64,000 nt of DNA from Rhea pennata (lineage: Eukaryota > Chordata > Aves > Rheiformes > Rheidae), in contig NC_084682.1 of the NCBI RefSeq assembly GCF_028389875.1, positions 4,598,001-4,662,000 of the forward strand, written 5' to 3'. Positions 10,233-23,744 of this stretch are shown here, piece by piece. A program made the position numbers and the translations under genes. Numbering within the stretch: position 1 is the first letter of the stretch; every line of letters begins with the position of its first letter. A model generated the notes under the pieces. The model was not told the origin of the DNA. It saw nothing but the letters and a program-made list of their open reading frames with translations, and searched no databases.

Positions 10233-11920
10233 CTGCAAAGGAGCAGGAGAATAAATGCATTTTGTTCACACACCTAGGATATGCAGTGCTTCACATAGAG
10301 GAAAACATATTTCCAGATCTGAAGTTCCCACAATTGACTATGGGTCCCTTGAGAGAGGGATTCAGTAAAACTCTGCACAACTAGGTAGCTTTGAATGAAG
10401 GATAAAGGCCTTAAATAGGGTTCCTACGGGGAAGACGTTCAAAAGCAGCTCATGAAATATAGGCAACTTGTCTGCAGAACATTGGAACCCCCTTTGTGAA
10501 ATGACCTCACCTGTTGGCAGCAGCACAGGTTCCTTACATAAAAGGCAAAGAAAGTGTATCTTTAGGAGACTACAGACACTGTTCTTGTCTCAGTGCAGCC
10601 AATACAAGCTAGTCACCAAGTGGCCAAAAAGATAAGATTAAGTACAGGCCTTTGTTGCAACAGAGCACTAAATTTGTTTCTGTCTTCTGCTAGTAGGATA
10701 GTATTTCTACAAGGAAAACACATGCACAAATTGCCTTCCTTTTACACATTCTTGCTTGCAGCCTGGGGCAAAATGGGTGGGATATGAGATCTCCCCAATG
10801 TTGGAGGCTGCCAGTTACAGCTATCCATGTCAGCTTAGGCACATACACAGCTCAGCTGCCATGTGGACACTCACAATGCTCATAGCCTGAATACAGCACA
10901 AGCTCTCCCAGGAGCAAACCTGGACCCAGATCTGCTGTATGGAGAGTCTGAGTATTCAACAGAACATTCAGTCAGCCCACTTGTCTCATCTAATATGGCC
11001 TGCACTCCATTTTCACACTTCTGAGACATCTCTTCATGCATCTCTCACAACATCTCAGACCTACACCCAGTGCAAGCTATCTGTTGTCAAGATAAGACCA
11101 AAGATTCACACATAGTTTAGTTTGTGAGGTAGCAAAGCAACATCCATGATTACCAACCTGAACCAGAGCTTCTGTTAATAACTCTGTCTTACTTGCATGC
11201 ACTCCCTCCAAATGGTTAACAGACTTTCTCTGAAGAGAAATCTCCCTTTGTGGGACTAGAGTCAGACTCCACAGGCAATACCAGCACAGAGGTAAATCAA
11301 CACAGCATAAGCGTTCTGGTTTAGATTAGGATGCAGAGAAGCGTAGTTAGTTCTAGACAGAAAATAGTTACATCTTCATGCAGCTTACAGCAAGAAATCT
11401 AAGGGCTGATTTCAAGAGAAACTGTTACAATTCAGCCATACAGGTTAGCCTGCATTCTAATGACAAATACCCCTCTGCATACACAGGCGTACACCCTATA
11501 ATCCCCTTTCAGTCATATTTCCTCCCCAAAACACTTACTGGTATGTTTGCTGATCCTCTACAAATAGAGGGTTATTTGTATTTCCGTAATAGTTCGCTTG
11601 TGCTTTTCTGGCTTCCTTTCCACAAAATCATTTCTCAACTGCAGTTTCCATTTCTCCTCAGCACTCAAGAGAGTTATTTATTGTCAGTCTAGTACAGTCT
11701 GTTTAAAAGCAAGAACAAAATGGTCCTTAAAAACAGACCCTGTAATACATGCAGCCGCTTTGTATCTCCCTAAAAAACAGAGCACACTCTTTTTATCAGC
11801 TGAATTTTCAGTTCTCTATTCAAGACCTGCCCTGCTTCCTACTAGTACTTTACCAAGCCATTTTGAGTAGCACAGCGCAAGAAAAGCCCTGCTGTCAAAA
11901 GAGGAAGAGCCCAGCACTTA

Positions 11921-11980
11921 CCCTGAGTTGCTGCAAGCTCCACCCAAGAACTGATCTGACAGGGAGTCCCAACTGATCCT
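11921..11980 (-). other. Candidate non-coding 5' exon of TRPV2 (donor side only)
   Basis: A near-consensus splice donor, AACTCAGG|GTAAGTGC, lies about 1.7 kb upstream of the TRPV2 start exon on the same strand. Only the donor end is supported; the upstream limit given is arbitrary and no promoter motif is visible. Confidence 0.2.
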
Positions 11981-12592
11981 CCAAAGCCTAAATAATCACT
12001 CAGTACAAACCAAATCAAATACCAGTAAGTCTTAATAAGCATGGAAGCATTTCCTGAAGACCTCAAATTGTTTATATCCATGGATGAGAGCTCTCTTCCT
12101 CTGCAGAGACAACCATACTCATATCAGCACTTTCTACCAACGCCACGACATGGAACTCCTCGTTGGTGGTCCATGAGGGAATCCAGGCTGCCTGTGAGAA
12201 GGAATAACCACTGATTATTACTCACTCAACAGTATAGGTTTTTGCAAAGTGAAGAAGGGTTTGCACAGGAAATGACTAGATGGATTTCTCTGTAAAACTG
12301 TGAGCCAATGAGTGCAGTGCTCTTATATGGGAAAGCTGGCTGGCTATTGCAAATTCATAATGCTTAACCCCTGCCTGCACATACGGAGAAGCAACATCTT
12401 GTGGCTTTCAACAACAGCTCGCTCCAGTGTAATAGGAGGCAGGCTGATTTGACTCGTGAATGTGCTACAGTTCATGGTTTGGTTCTGAGGTTAGTCACAA
12501 GGATCCCTCAATTAGCCCCAGGATAGGCAAGAATGCATGGGAACTGAGGGCAACTGTTCTGCTGGAAGTCAGAAGTTTCTCCTCACACACTT

Positions 12593-12658
12593 TCACACAC
12601 CCTAGTTACGAAGCAATGCAAATCTTCACACACCCTAGTTACGAAGCAATGCAAATCT
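12593..12658. repeat. 33-bp exact tandem duplication
   Basis: Two identical adjacent 33-bp copies, 12593-12625 and 12626-12658, each containing CACCCTAGTTACGAAGCAAT. Looks like a recent duplication in non-coding DNA. Confidence 0.95.
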
Positions 12659-15600
12659 TAGCCAGAATGTTAACCTGCACAGTATAAGGTGTCAGCTGCT
12701 CATCACAAGCACAAGAGATCACACAAAGCAGCCCCAGTTCCTGAAAACTGAGGCCATTAGTCAACCTGCCATTAGCACCCACTTAATGGGTTGCTTCTAT
12801 AAAGAAATACAGGTCTGGAAAAGGCTACTTCTGGGAGCACACACAGGTCATCTCTAAAATCACTTGGAGCTGAGACCATGCTTGCACACCCTTATCACTC
12901 CCAAAACTGGACCTCTGGGAAACAGAGAATGTCAGCCCAAACCAAGTGACTTTCTGAGCTTTTTCTCTCATACTATAATAAAACTAAGGCTTGAGGAGGC
13001 AGTGTGATCATTATTTCCAGCAACACTGGTGCAGGGTAGCATTCAGCACTTACAGTCTCAATGACCTTTCACAGCATATCATCTATGTGGAGCGTGTCTC
13101 ATCTGTACTCCGCAGAGCACTGATGGTTCACAGAGCCACATTATGTGATCCAGAGCTCAACTAGGAAAATGCATTAGCTAATAAAATGTTATAGAGTTCA
13201 CCTAATCACCAGTTTCATAGCAGGGACACATTCCACAAGGAATCTCAAAAGTTCAGTCACTTACTGGTCTAAAAAACGTTAGGAAGTAGTAAATGCCATG
13301 TCACGAGAATGGTCATGAAGGCAACATACTGAACTCAGGTTGTGGCTTCCTTCTTCAAACTGCTGCCAGTCCAATGAGAACTTAAAGCAATCCTCATCCA
13401 GCAGGACTACAGGATGATGGGGGCTTTCCTGGAATGTGGCCATCACCCATAGAAAAATGCCCAGATGGCCTCTTGAATCAGATGCAAGTTGCAAAAATAC
13501 CTTCCTTTGAATACACCCAGTAAATGGAAAGGTACCATTTCTTCTTTGATGGTTTTGGATGAAATCACAAGCTTATTTCTCATATTCCTGTGTGGCAAAA
13601 TTAAACTGACACAGTAACAATGCAAAGCTACTTTTTCTTTCCATGTTTAATGATTTATTGAGACTGATAGGATAGCCAATAAACAATTAGCCTATGCTGA
13701 GAAATGCAAGACCAGGACTCATCTCTCCTCTCCTTCATTCCAGCCTTGCACTAATTCCATTCAGTTTTCTTTAGTGATGTTACTCTTAATTTACTCTGTT
13801 ATCAGCAGGCATGAAATCAGGTTCAGAAGTTTAACTGAGATTTGTAAGCACAAATCCTCTTGGACATTCCCCTTAGCCTTTATGGGAGTCAGTTCACCTT
13901 TCAAAGAATCGTATCAGCCCACAGAAGTGCATTGTAACAGATTTGTTTCTGCGCATCTGGTTTTAAGAGCTTACATGGAGGACGCAGAATGTGCTGCTTG
14001 CTGGGAAAAGAATTACTGCCAGCTGAGAGGTCAGCACAGCAAAATAGAAACAAAGCCGCTGGGAGAAACATAAATACTGGTATGCATGCACACATGCGCA
14101 CACGCTTTCACAGAGAGCACACTAGGGTAAACACTAGCATTTCCATTTCAGAGAACTAAGTAGGAAGGCAGAAAAGACCTACCCAAAACTGTATTTGTCA
14201 GTGACAGCATTCTGAGGTCAGTAATGGGATTACATCAGTGTTGTGCACTATCCAGCTGAGCTTGTTGTGATGCTTAAAAAGGATCTTGTCACCAAAAATT
14301 AAAATCCTAGTAGATATCAGGGCTCAGAAGAAAGCGATCCAAAGTAGTACACAGGGAGGATAAAAGGAACAATTTAGTATCAGCGAAATGCAAACCTGCA
14401 TTTTCAAAAGCAAAATGTGATCCTCTTACCTTTTAAAGTTTTTATTTGAGGGAACGAGGAAGAGTCTTGTGATTGCTCAGTATTTATTTTAGTGATGAAA
14501 ATGAGTCGGAAGTGCTGAAGAGTTCAAAAGTTTCTCCCGACAGGAGAGCCATATTTTGTGGATGCCTTAAATCCAGGAAGAGATTAGTCAGACTTGGAAC
14601 TATTAAATGAGATGAAGTCAAATCACGGGAAGAAATTTTGTAATGAAATGTATTCTCTGATATAGAGAATAGATGAAGAAGCACAGAAATTCATGACAAA
14701 ACGGGAAAAACAATGACACTGAATCCGCTTAAACAGTAGGCAACAGCAAGCATGAAGAAAATAGCTTTCTAAAAAGCTGGAAAAAAGTGTTATTTCCTAA
14801 AATATATTTTCTCTGTTCACTTAAGTGCTCATTTTTTACCAAATGTCTAAAAATGTAATACTCTTATGGTCAATAAAATGTTCTTTGTATACTGTAAACA
14901 GAAAATCAAAGTCACTTACATGTATCTGTAGTTTAAGCACAATGCTGATCTGGACTGCTCTGTAGTGGTAGCAGCTCAAAATCATCTTCATAGCAGGAAA
15001 GAAGATAATCTGTAATAGCAGGGGATAATTTGTAATAGCAGCATGTACAGTGGACTATTAATATTTTCTCCAGAACAATGGTAGGCCAGCACTTACTCAA
15101 ACCACAAGGCTAAAAGAGAGCACTGTTTCTTTTAAGTATTACCTTCAGACTTGAGGAAATATGAAGTATTTTTTGCACAGCCAGACTTTTTTTCCATACA
15201 ATTTTTATACAAACTCCATACTGAAGGAGAAAATTTTAGCAGTTTGACTTGTTAGAGTTACACAGATGGAATCTCCTGCCTCTAGAGGGACCAGCTGATG
15301 TCCCATCTAATATCCTGACACTTACATACAATTCCTTGCAAGAACTTCTTTGATGGCCTCAGGGACTCAATTAACTTAAAGGATAGTATTTCAGTAACTA
15401 CTAGTCTTATATCGTAATATTTAAAGGCTCTCCCTATATTTCTCAGCTTTTAAAGGAACCGTCCACTTCTCACGTTCCTTAAATGGAAGAATAACCTTTT
15501 CTGTACGATTATAGCCTGAAGAAATACTACACTCAAGCAAGAAAGCTTGTCACAACCGAGTAACAGCAAAGTTCAAAATCCAGCAGTACCGTTTTAAATT

Positions 15601-17804
15601 AACACTTCTGTAAAGCAACAGTGACATCCTGTGGTCATTACGTAAATCTGCTGAATTCCTGATGCTTAAGAAAATAGCCTCTAGAGGAAACTTCAAATTA
15701 CCAAAAAGATACGCAAGCATACAATTGTGAGAACTAAAGTCGCTTTTCTTACTCTTTGTATCAAAACAGCTATCAGGAATTTGTCTAGTTAAAAAAAAAC
15801 CCACCAGTTCCAAATAACACCATTTTTTGATAATGCAATAATGTTCCATAAATATAAAATTGAGCAACTAAGCAACAATCTCTGAATGTAGCTACCACAT
15901 GATGTCTTTGGAACTATAGCCAGTACTGCAGAAACCTGGGTATTTCAATTGCTTCTCCCCTTAATCCTCATCTCCTTTGTATCACTATGTTTTAGAGTAG
16001 TTGCTAATATAGCAAAACACTAAATATACTCCAAAAACAGTAAAACAGTATTATGTGATTTCTTAAAACAGATTGAGACATTTATATTTAAGCGCAGAAG
16101 ACAAAAAAGCACTGAAAATCTGGAATAAAAAAGCAGAATTTGAAACTAATTGAAGCTGTAAGAAAAAAAATGCAAAAACCTATCATAAAGCTCAGGTTAT
16201 AGCAGGATAAAAGATGTGACCAGAATCTGTTCTACATTGGAGCACTTTGACTATCCCATTTTAACAGCACATGCATTGGGGCTGAAGACTATTAAACTCG
16301 AGTTTAGCTAGAAATACTTAAATCTAAACAGGTTGAATTGAGGTACCACCAACTGTAAGAATAATTTTGAATCTTAATTAAACTATCAGTCACATTATCT
16401 GGTGCAACATACATACTTTGTCCTTTTTTGTTCATAACTTCAGTATATAAAATGTTATGGAAAATCATCTCCTGTAATTCATAAACTACACACACACGTG
16501 TAATTCCCCTAATTCTCATCTTTTACGATAAATTGCAATGGATTCTTTTAATAAAGAAATCTCTTGCAGTGATCTCTGCCTGATCAGAGAGATGAGAAAC
16601 CCTGGTAACAGAGCTCACATGAGAGAAGCAGGAAGGACAGTACAAGTATCCTAGCATCTTCGCAGCCTGTTTAGACACATTTATGATGTCCGTTTCGGCA
16701 TTGACCAACCCTCCTTCAGCCAGGTTACTGCTGCAGCGTTGCTCCAGCGTCCTACCGTGCTGCTGGTAGTTTGGTTTCCAAGATGTGCTATTAGATACTG
16801 TTTCTAGTAAGCCAAATGCAGCTGATACTCAGCATGAGCCTCACCTAAGGAATCTCCCAGCAGAACACCACACTGACACCTTCATAGTTTCACACAATCA
16901 GCTCTGGCTACCTAAACCAAACCTGAGCTGCTCCAGCAGTTGCTGAACACCTGAAGGTCTTCCCCTCTCCCCACGGCTTATTACCTTGGATGCAACATCC
17001 GAAGTAGGATCCATGCGTGGCTCCACTTACAAACCATCTACAAACAGGAACACTGGGGAGTACCAGCAAAGGCAACGGGTTCCACACAGATTCAGCTTGG
17101 GTTGAAAAAAAGCCAGAGTGAGCACACCACAGGGAAACTTGTGAAGACCCACTCAGGTGTGTACAGATCACTTGTTGGAGAGCAGGCTGGGCCCCAGCCT
17201 GCTTTGGGGCTGTGCAAAGCCAAGCGCACTTAAGATGATCTAGTATATCTGGGTTCCGCATCAAATTTGAGCAATGCTTCTGTGAGTTTTCTTTCAGTAA
17301 CTGACACAGAAAAGGGTATCTGCTACTTACAGACTTGCACATAAATACCTGAAAGACCAACCGCACCTGTAGCCTGAGTAATCTGGTCAAGTTAGCAAAC
17401 CTAACTATTACTACACAGTACAGCTTAACTATTAAAACTTGTCAAATGACCTCTCAACTGTAAGAAACAGTGAAAATAAAGCAGACAGCTTTATGATGGA
17501 GCAAATCATCAGCACAGAAAGCTAAGTAACTCAGTACCACGTCTCCTCCGGACTATGAAGTGCTCAGGGAGTTCATACACTACCAAAACAGGGGTAAGTG
17601 GGCTGTTAAAAACACCCAGACTGAGATGACTGAACTGAAAAAAAGCACAGAACAGAAAGGCAAAACAAAAAGAAATTATAGGAAACAAATAATCTATGAA
17701 AAACATCTCCAGCACAGAAGTTTTCCATGGGACTACACCAACTTTAGATTCCTGCCAGCACAGCTATGTATGCTAGTCAGGAAAGAAAACCCTTCTAAAA
17801 AACA

Positions 17805-17830
17805 CCCCCCCCCCCCCCCCACACACACAC
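17805..17830. repeat. C16 run followed by (AC)5
   Basis: A homopolymer of 16 C followed by five AC units, downstream of UBB. Confidence 0.95.
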
Positions 17831-18621
17831 TATTACAGTTGTAACTTGCAAAAATTGCACTTTAACCTACTTTATTACAATGGGCAGGTTTTTATTAACA
17901 TGGAAGTGTAATTTCCCACAATTGCTTCTACCATTACTACACCATACGCACCCCCAATAAACACTCTCAGTAATATTATGTGGAAAACTGAAGAGGAATG
18001 AATTTTTACCAGTAATCCTACAATAGACCAAAAAAATAAAAATACAAATGGTGCGTAACACAGGGCATTTGGTGAAAAGCAAAGTGTACCAGCAAATACT
18101 GTGTATACAGCATGTGGGTGCCAAGATTCAACCTAAAAGGTTGATCAGCCGTCTAAATTCAGGACAGGTAGGGATAATCCTCACAGGTTTAATCCTTACA
18201 ACCCACCTAGCTTCTATAAAGGAGGATTTGAGTTATTAACACCAGCCACTTTATATGCAAGTTAAACAACCCAATTCACACCGCAAGTCTCTGAACATCT
18301 ATTCACATTGTTTTGTTAACCCACCTGGTAAGAACAAGTTATGTCAGATTTTGTAGAAGCTGGCATTTAACTCTCAGCAACCCATCAAATTCCATTCAAT
18401 ATTTAAGAAGGCAGAATATTGCAGGGTGTTTTGAGCTAATTATTACTCCCTTTTAACTTTCTGTAGCATACAACTACACCCACACTAGAAATGAGTGCTT
18501 CCTGGAATTCTTCCCTCCCCAGATCATAATCCACACAAAGCCATTCAGCAGCACCACACACACACCCCTCAGCAGGCACTCCAATTTGCTTACAACAGGC
18601 AATCTCTGGACTATATATGCT

Positions 18622-18636
18622 CCCCCCCCCCCCCCC
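18622..18636. repeat. C15 homopolymer
   Basis: Fifteen consecutive C bases about 0.5 kb past the UBB polyadenylation signal; length is prone to sequencing error. Confidence 0.9.
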
Positions 18637-19124
18637 ACAGTAAAAGGGGAAGGAAGGAAGGGAAGAGAAAAAGGATAAAAAAAGGCAATTGGCCAGTACA
18701 GCCTCCAAAGAGGATACAAAAGCGACTTCATGCAGGTGTCATACAGTGGATGTATCCACTAATTTCTCAAAGATGAATTAACCAATTTAAACCCTGCAAT
18801 TTGAAAGCTACCCAAAAACCTGAAACAAAAGCATTGCACTGATAGTCATCCCTTCTGACCCACCTTTGCTTGCTCTGACTCTTGTTTTCTAGAGTCACTA
18901 TCCTGCTTGGCAATAGCAATCTTTTTTCGTGAAGTTCTAGGAAGAGGGTACTGGTGCTTAAAATAAGGCAAGGCTTTAGCCTGCATGTGTTTCATCCGTG
19001 ATAGCCTCATTACACAGAGGCTTGAATTGCCATGGGAGAACGCCACAGTAGGTATGTCACTTAAATATACCAGCTTTACTAGCTTCAACTGAGACAGACT
19101 ACGAATTGATGTGCAACATAAAAC

Positions 19125-19130
19125 TTTATT
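19125..19130 (-). terminator. UBB: UBB polyadenylation signal
   Basis: AATAAA on the minus strand, 136 nt past the UBB stop codon. It sets a short 3' UTR, as is usual for polyubiquitin genes. Confidence 0.85.
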
Positions 19131-19265
19131 AGCATTTCAACACACAGTTCAGCAGTTACTTAAGCTTGCATTAACCTTGCATTTAACTTAACACTAGGAC
19201 ATTAAAAGACTACAGTGCAAAAAACAAATACTACTGGCAATCTTGTAGAGGAAGATACACAAGAA

Positions 19266-20444
<1,179 letters not shown>

Positions 20445-21094
20445 TCAATTAACTTGTGAAATACAGTCACACAACCTTTAGCTACTTGAAATAAGTCACT
20501 TCTGCTACCTCAGAAATAGTAACTTTAACGACATTTTTATTAATCTCTTCTGCTGACATTCTCATGCTTTCTGCTCTCAACCAACTAGATCTCAAGCCCT
20601 GGACTCCTGTGTTTGCCTATTAGAACATTTCTGAGAACAGAGTTCTTAACCTCCCTGACATTGTCCCCCTGCAGATCGCCAACTCCTGGCTACTATCGTG
20701 CGCCCTTCAACTCCCCCAACACCCCTGCCGCAGCAGTGCGGCAAAGCAACACGCCACCACCTGGCCCCCGCAGCTGCTACAGAACCTCACAGAAGCACCT
20801 AACGACTACGGGGCTGCCCTGCTTCCCTCCCCGAGCCAGTGATTCAGCCACCTATTTCCACCTAAGGAAACTACAATAACCTCCACCATTTTATTCCACT
20901 ACTCTCTCCCCATACTTCCGTTTTCTTCTCCTCGACTCTCAACGACAGCTTCCACGCAAGCCTAAGACTCTGTACAGGCCTTTGTAGCAACCGAAGCTAG
21001 CACCACCCATCCCTGCTTTCTATCTCCCTAGCCTCTTCCTCAACAAGGGATAATATTGCTTAACTTCCAGGTCTCCCCCCGCTTCCCGACTCAC

Positions 21095-21155
21095 ATCTCC
21101 GGCCCTGGAACCTGCTCGCCAGCAACAACTCTCCTCCTCACGGCAGCTGTTATCT
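21095..21155 (-). other. UBB: UBB non-coding first exon
   Basis: A donor GGAGAT|GTGAGT at 21094 lies 677 bp upstream of the coding-exon acceptor, and a TATA box lies about 30 bp beyond the 5' side. The transcription start near 21155 is estimated from TATA spacing only. Confidence 0.75.
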
Positions 21156-21179
21156 GCCCGAGTGACGCAGACCAACCCC

Positions 21180-21187
21180 TATTTATA
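21180..21187 (-). promoter_or_regulatory. UBB: UBB TATA box
   Basis: TATAAATA on the minus strand in GC-rich sequence, about 85 bp upstream of the leader-intron donor. Typical of inducible polyubiquitin promoters. Confidence 0.85.
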
Positions 21188-21369
21188 CGGTTTCCCTCAG
21201 GCGGGTCTTACCTCCTTTAAAGTGACGTGTCCCTCCGCCGCTCAAAGTAGTCCCAAATGAAAGACTACCGCCGTGAAAAATACTCGTCTTTCGACCACTC
21301 TGATCCCTCTTCAAAGGGACAAGGGGAGGTTTGGATCTTTCGTGCGAGAACTGAGACCCCCGAAAATCG

Positions 21370-21379
21370 AGAAATTTCT
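21370..21379. promoter_or_regulatory. Candidate heat-shock element
   Basis: AGAAATTTCT fits the inverted nGAAnnTTCn pair, about 190 bp upstream of the UBB TATA box. Only two pentamers are present, so binding would be weak. Confidence 0.35.
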
Positions 21380-21476
21380 GAGGACGCGGAGGGATTTCGA
21401 GGTGCGGTGATAAGGCGATTAGAAAACGCAGGAAGTTTGCTGCCGGTAGGCGGGATTTTGCAGACACTCGGGGTTG

Positions 21477-21588
21477 ATTGGTGCAGAAGTCGAAAAAGCG
21501 GGCATTGATTGGTTGATAGGGGAGCGGGGGGGAAGAGGAGCTGTGAGGAAAACTCTGGAAGATTCGGGCGCTGCTGGGCGCTGATTGG
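21477..21588 (-). promoter_or_regulatory. Cluster of three CCAAT boxes upstream of UBB
   Basis: ATTGG at 21477-21481, 21508-21512 and 21584-21588 reads as CCAAT on the minus strand. The sites lie 290-400 bp upstream of the UBB TATA box and would suit NF-Y binding. They could also serve an unrecognised plus-strand transcript from the same CpG island. Confidence 0.55.
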
Positions 21589-21723
21589 TGCGCAGTGAGG
21601 TAAGCCCTGTTGCTAGGGTGGGCCACCTTGCGGGGGCAGATTTTGTTGGGGAGGAGGCGGCGTGCGCATGCGCGCTCGCTCCGCGGGTGCTGGGTGAGGG
21701 GGGGGAGGTGCGTTGCGTGTGGT

Positions 21724-21738
21724 GGAAGAGAACGTTCG
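21724..21738. promoter_or_regulatory. Candidate heat-shock element (three pentamers)
   Basis: GGAAGAGAACGTTCG contains GAA, GAA and TTC at 5-bp spacing, including a perfect inverted pair. It lies about 540 bp upstream of the UBB TATA box. The first two units are in the same orientation, which is not canonical. Confidence 0.35.
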
Positions 21739-21760
21739 GGAGCCTGTGGGGGCTGAGTCT

Positions 21761-21783
21761 GGGACCGGGACCGGGACCGGGAC
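21761..21783. repeat. (GGGACC)n hexamer repeat
   Basis: Almost four tandem GGGACC units at the edge of the UBB CpG island. Confidence 0.9.
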
Positions 21784-23720
21784 GGCTTCTTTAGGTCGTG
21801 TCTTTGCCCCAGGCAGTGCCTAAGGAAGAGCCTGGAGAGGAGAAAGGGAACGGTGCCCTAGAGAAGGATGGTTTGCCCTTGGTGTGTGAGCTGTGTTGAC
21901 CAGCAGAGTTACCAGAGCGACTGCCCCCCCTTCCCAGGGAAAGGCAGTGTGGAGTACTTACTGCTGGGCGCTGGAACAGCCTGTAGCACTAGCCCTGTTT
22001 TACATGGCTGTGAAGAAAGGCAAGGAAGAGCAGAAATTAGCCAAGCTAGAAAACACTACTCAGAAATGAGTGTTTGTGGTTCCTGGTGTGTCACGCTCGG
22101 TACAGGCTGAGTGTGCTGGTAGTCATGCGGCCCATTTCCTGAACTGCCCTTTGAACCAATTTCAGCAGGCTGACAATCTGTTAAGGAGGCTGCAGAACAA
22201 GCCTCTGAGGAAACGCTGACATTTGAGATTCAAATGGCTGTTTACTTCAGAACAAGAAGCTTTGAGGGGGAAATGCTTTTCACGTTAATTAAACTTCATT
22301 GTAGCTTTCAAACTGGCTTTAATTCATTTTATGTTACATTGTACCTGCAGTACGCAAAATCCAAAAAGGTCTTCATGTGGTACTGCTTAAGTTGGTGCAA
22401 GTTCCTTCAGTGAACTCAAATGAACTTGCTGTAAATCCTCTGCTCTCAAAGTAGGCATGTGAATAGCAGGATTGAACACAAACTTACACATTTTAGGCAT
22501 TTCCTTTGATTAAAAACCTTTTTTTTTTCCCCCTCCATAACAAGGCTTGCATCTATTAGGGCCGCCCGGTTTACAGTAAAAAGGAAAAAAAATCATTCAA
22601 AACAATAATTGTTCACAATCTAAAAACAGGAAGAGAGGAAAATGCTAGCTAGGGAATTCTATGGCAATAACCAACCTCTGAAATATTGTTTGGCTACATT
22701 AATTTAGACCAAATTGTAGATTGAAGCAGCATTACATTTGCTTTCTTCATGCTGCCAGTTTTGTTCGATGTTTCTAATAGGTTCGTTTTGTTTGCATAGT
22801 GCCAGAGTGGCTAAATGTTTGACCTGAGGCTAGCCTGGGTATGCTGCACATCTCGCACAGTGTGCCAGAGATCCTTGCGTCCCCTAGCCAAACAACACCT
22901 CGGAGTTAGGAAAGGAAGGGCATGAGTAAATAAAAGTAATGTTTAAAAATGTGAAAGGCCAGATCTGTCGAGCTGGAGATTGAATGCAGGCTAATCTGAA
23001 GGCCGGGTTTGAGCACATCAGACTTTTAATAAGGATTTTACTGTGCATGTCTGTTTTTTAATCTTCCCTCTAGAGCTCAGGGAAGCATAGTGCTTAAGAG
23101 AGCTAGAGGAAATACTAAGGAGGAGGATAAATTTCTTTTTTTTCCCCTCTTATGTACAGACCAGAAAACACAGGAGCCCCTCCTTATTTCTTCAAAGTAG
23201 GCCAAAACCTATGACTAAACTGCTTTCACTATTGTTCATTTTCTGTTTAAGTATTCAAATCAAAAGATTAGAATAAAGTCCCAAGGAGATGGGGTCTACC
23301 ATGAGCAGTTCTTTAAATACCTTATTATTAATGGCTTCTGAAAATTTCATTCTTTAGGGAAATGTCATTACTCAAAACAAGCACAAGCAGCAACGTGCTC
23401 GCATTGAATGCACATTCTGTTTTTAAAACAATTACGGATGAAATTTGTCAAGTCCATGCAAAAAGCGCCAATATTTTCCTTGGCTATTCTACTGCCAAAA
23501 TGGCTAAACAAAGAATTAGGCGTTGTGCACACAACTCTAGGGTCTAGCAGAATTAAACTAATCTCCACAGCCTACAAGCAACACTACACAGGCCACCACT
23601 AGCATTTTGCAACGTTCACTGATGGCATTCATTTAATTCTGCTAGTAGTCTACAATGACTGTCTGTGTGCCTGTACAGAGCCCACCATTTTTCTTTGCAG
23701 ATGGATATAGAGACCTTCTT

Positions 23721-23744
23721 AAACACCTCATTTTTGAGGTGTTT
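23721..23744. repeat. Perfect 10-bp inverted repeat (hairpin)
   Basis: AAACACCTCA and TGAGGTGTTT separated by TTTT. No gene context is evident. Confidence 0.8.

Larger units (their letters stand above)
10233..19124. other. Intergenic and possible TRPV2 5' leader region, no recognised coding exon
   Basis: About 8.9 kb between the first TRPV2 coding exon and the UBB 3' end. The TRPV2 promoter and non-coding first exon should lie here, but I see no CpG island. Candidate minus-strand donors are CAGG|GTAAGTG near 11920 and AAAAG|GTAAGAG near 14427. A 160-aa open frame at 16908-17390 (minus) has no recognisable domain. Simple repeats at 12593-12658, 17805-17830 and 18622-18636 are listed separately. 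Confidence 0.6.
21060..21790. promoter_or_regulatory. CpG-rich promoter region of UBB
   Basis: GC-rich and rich in CpG compared with the flanks. It covers the UBB first exon, the TATA box and the CCAAT cluster and ends in a GGGACC hexamer repeat. Boundaries are approximate. Confidence 0.7.

Noticed and set aside
21183-21626. 147-aa minus-strand open frame upstream of UBB
   Set aside because: It lies upstream of the UBB TATA box in GC-rich promoter DNA and has no splice or protein similarity support.
22795-22875. GCCAGAGTGGCTAAATG block suggestive of a tRNA
   Set aside because: It does not fold into a cloverleaf with A- and B-box promoter sequences that I can see.
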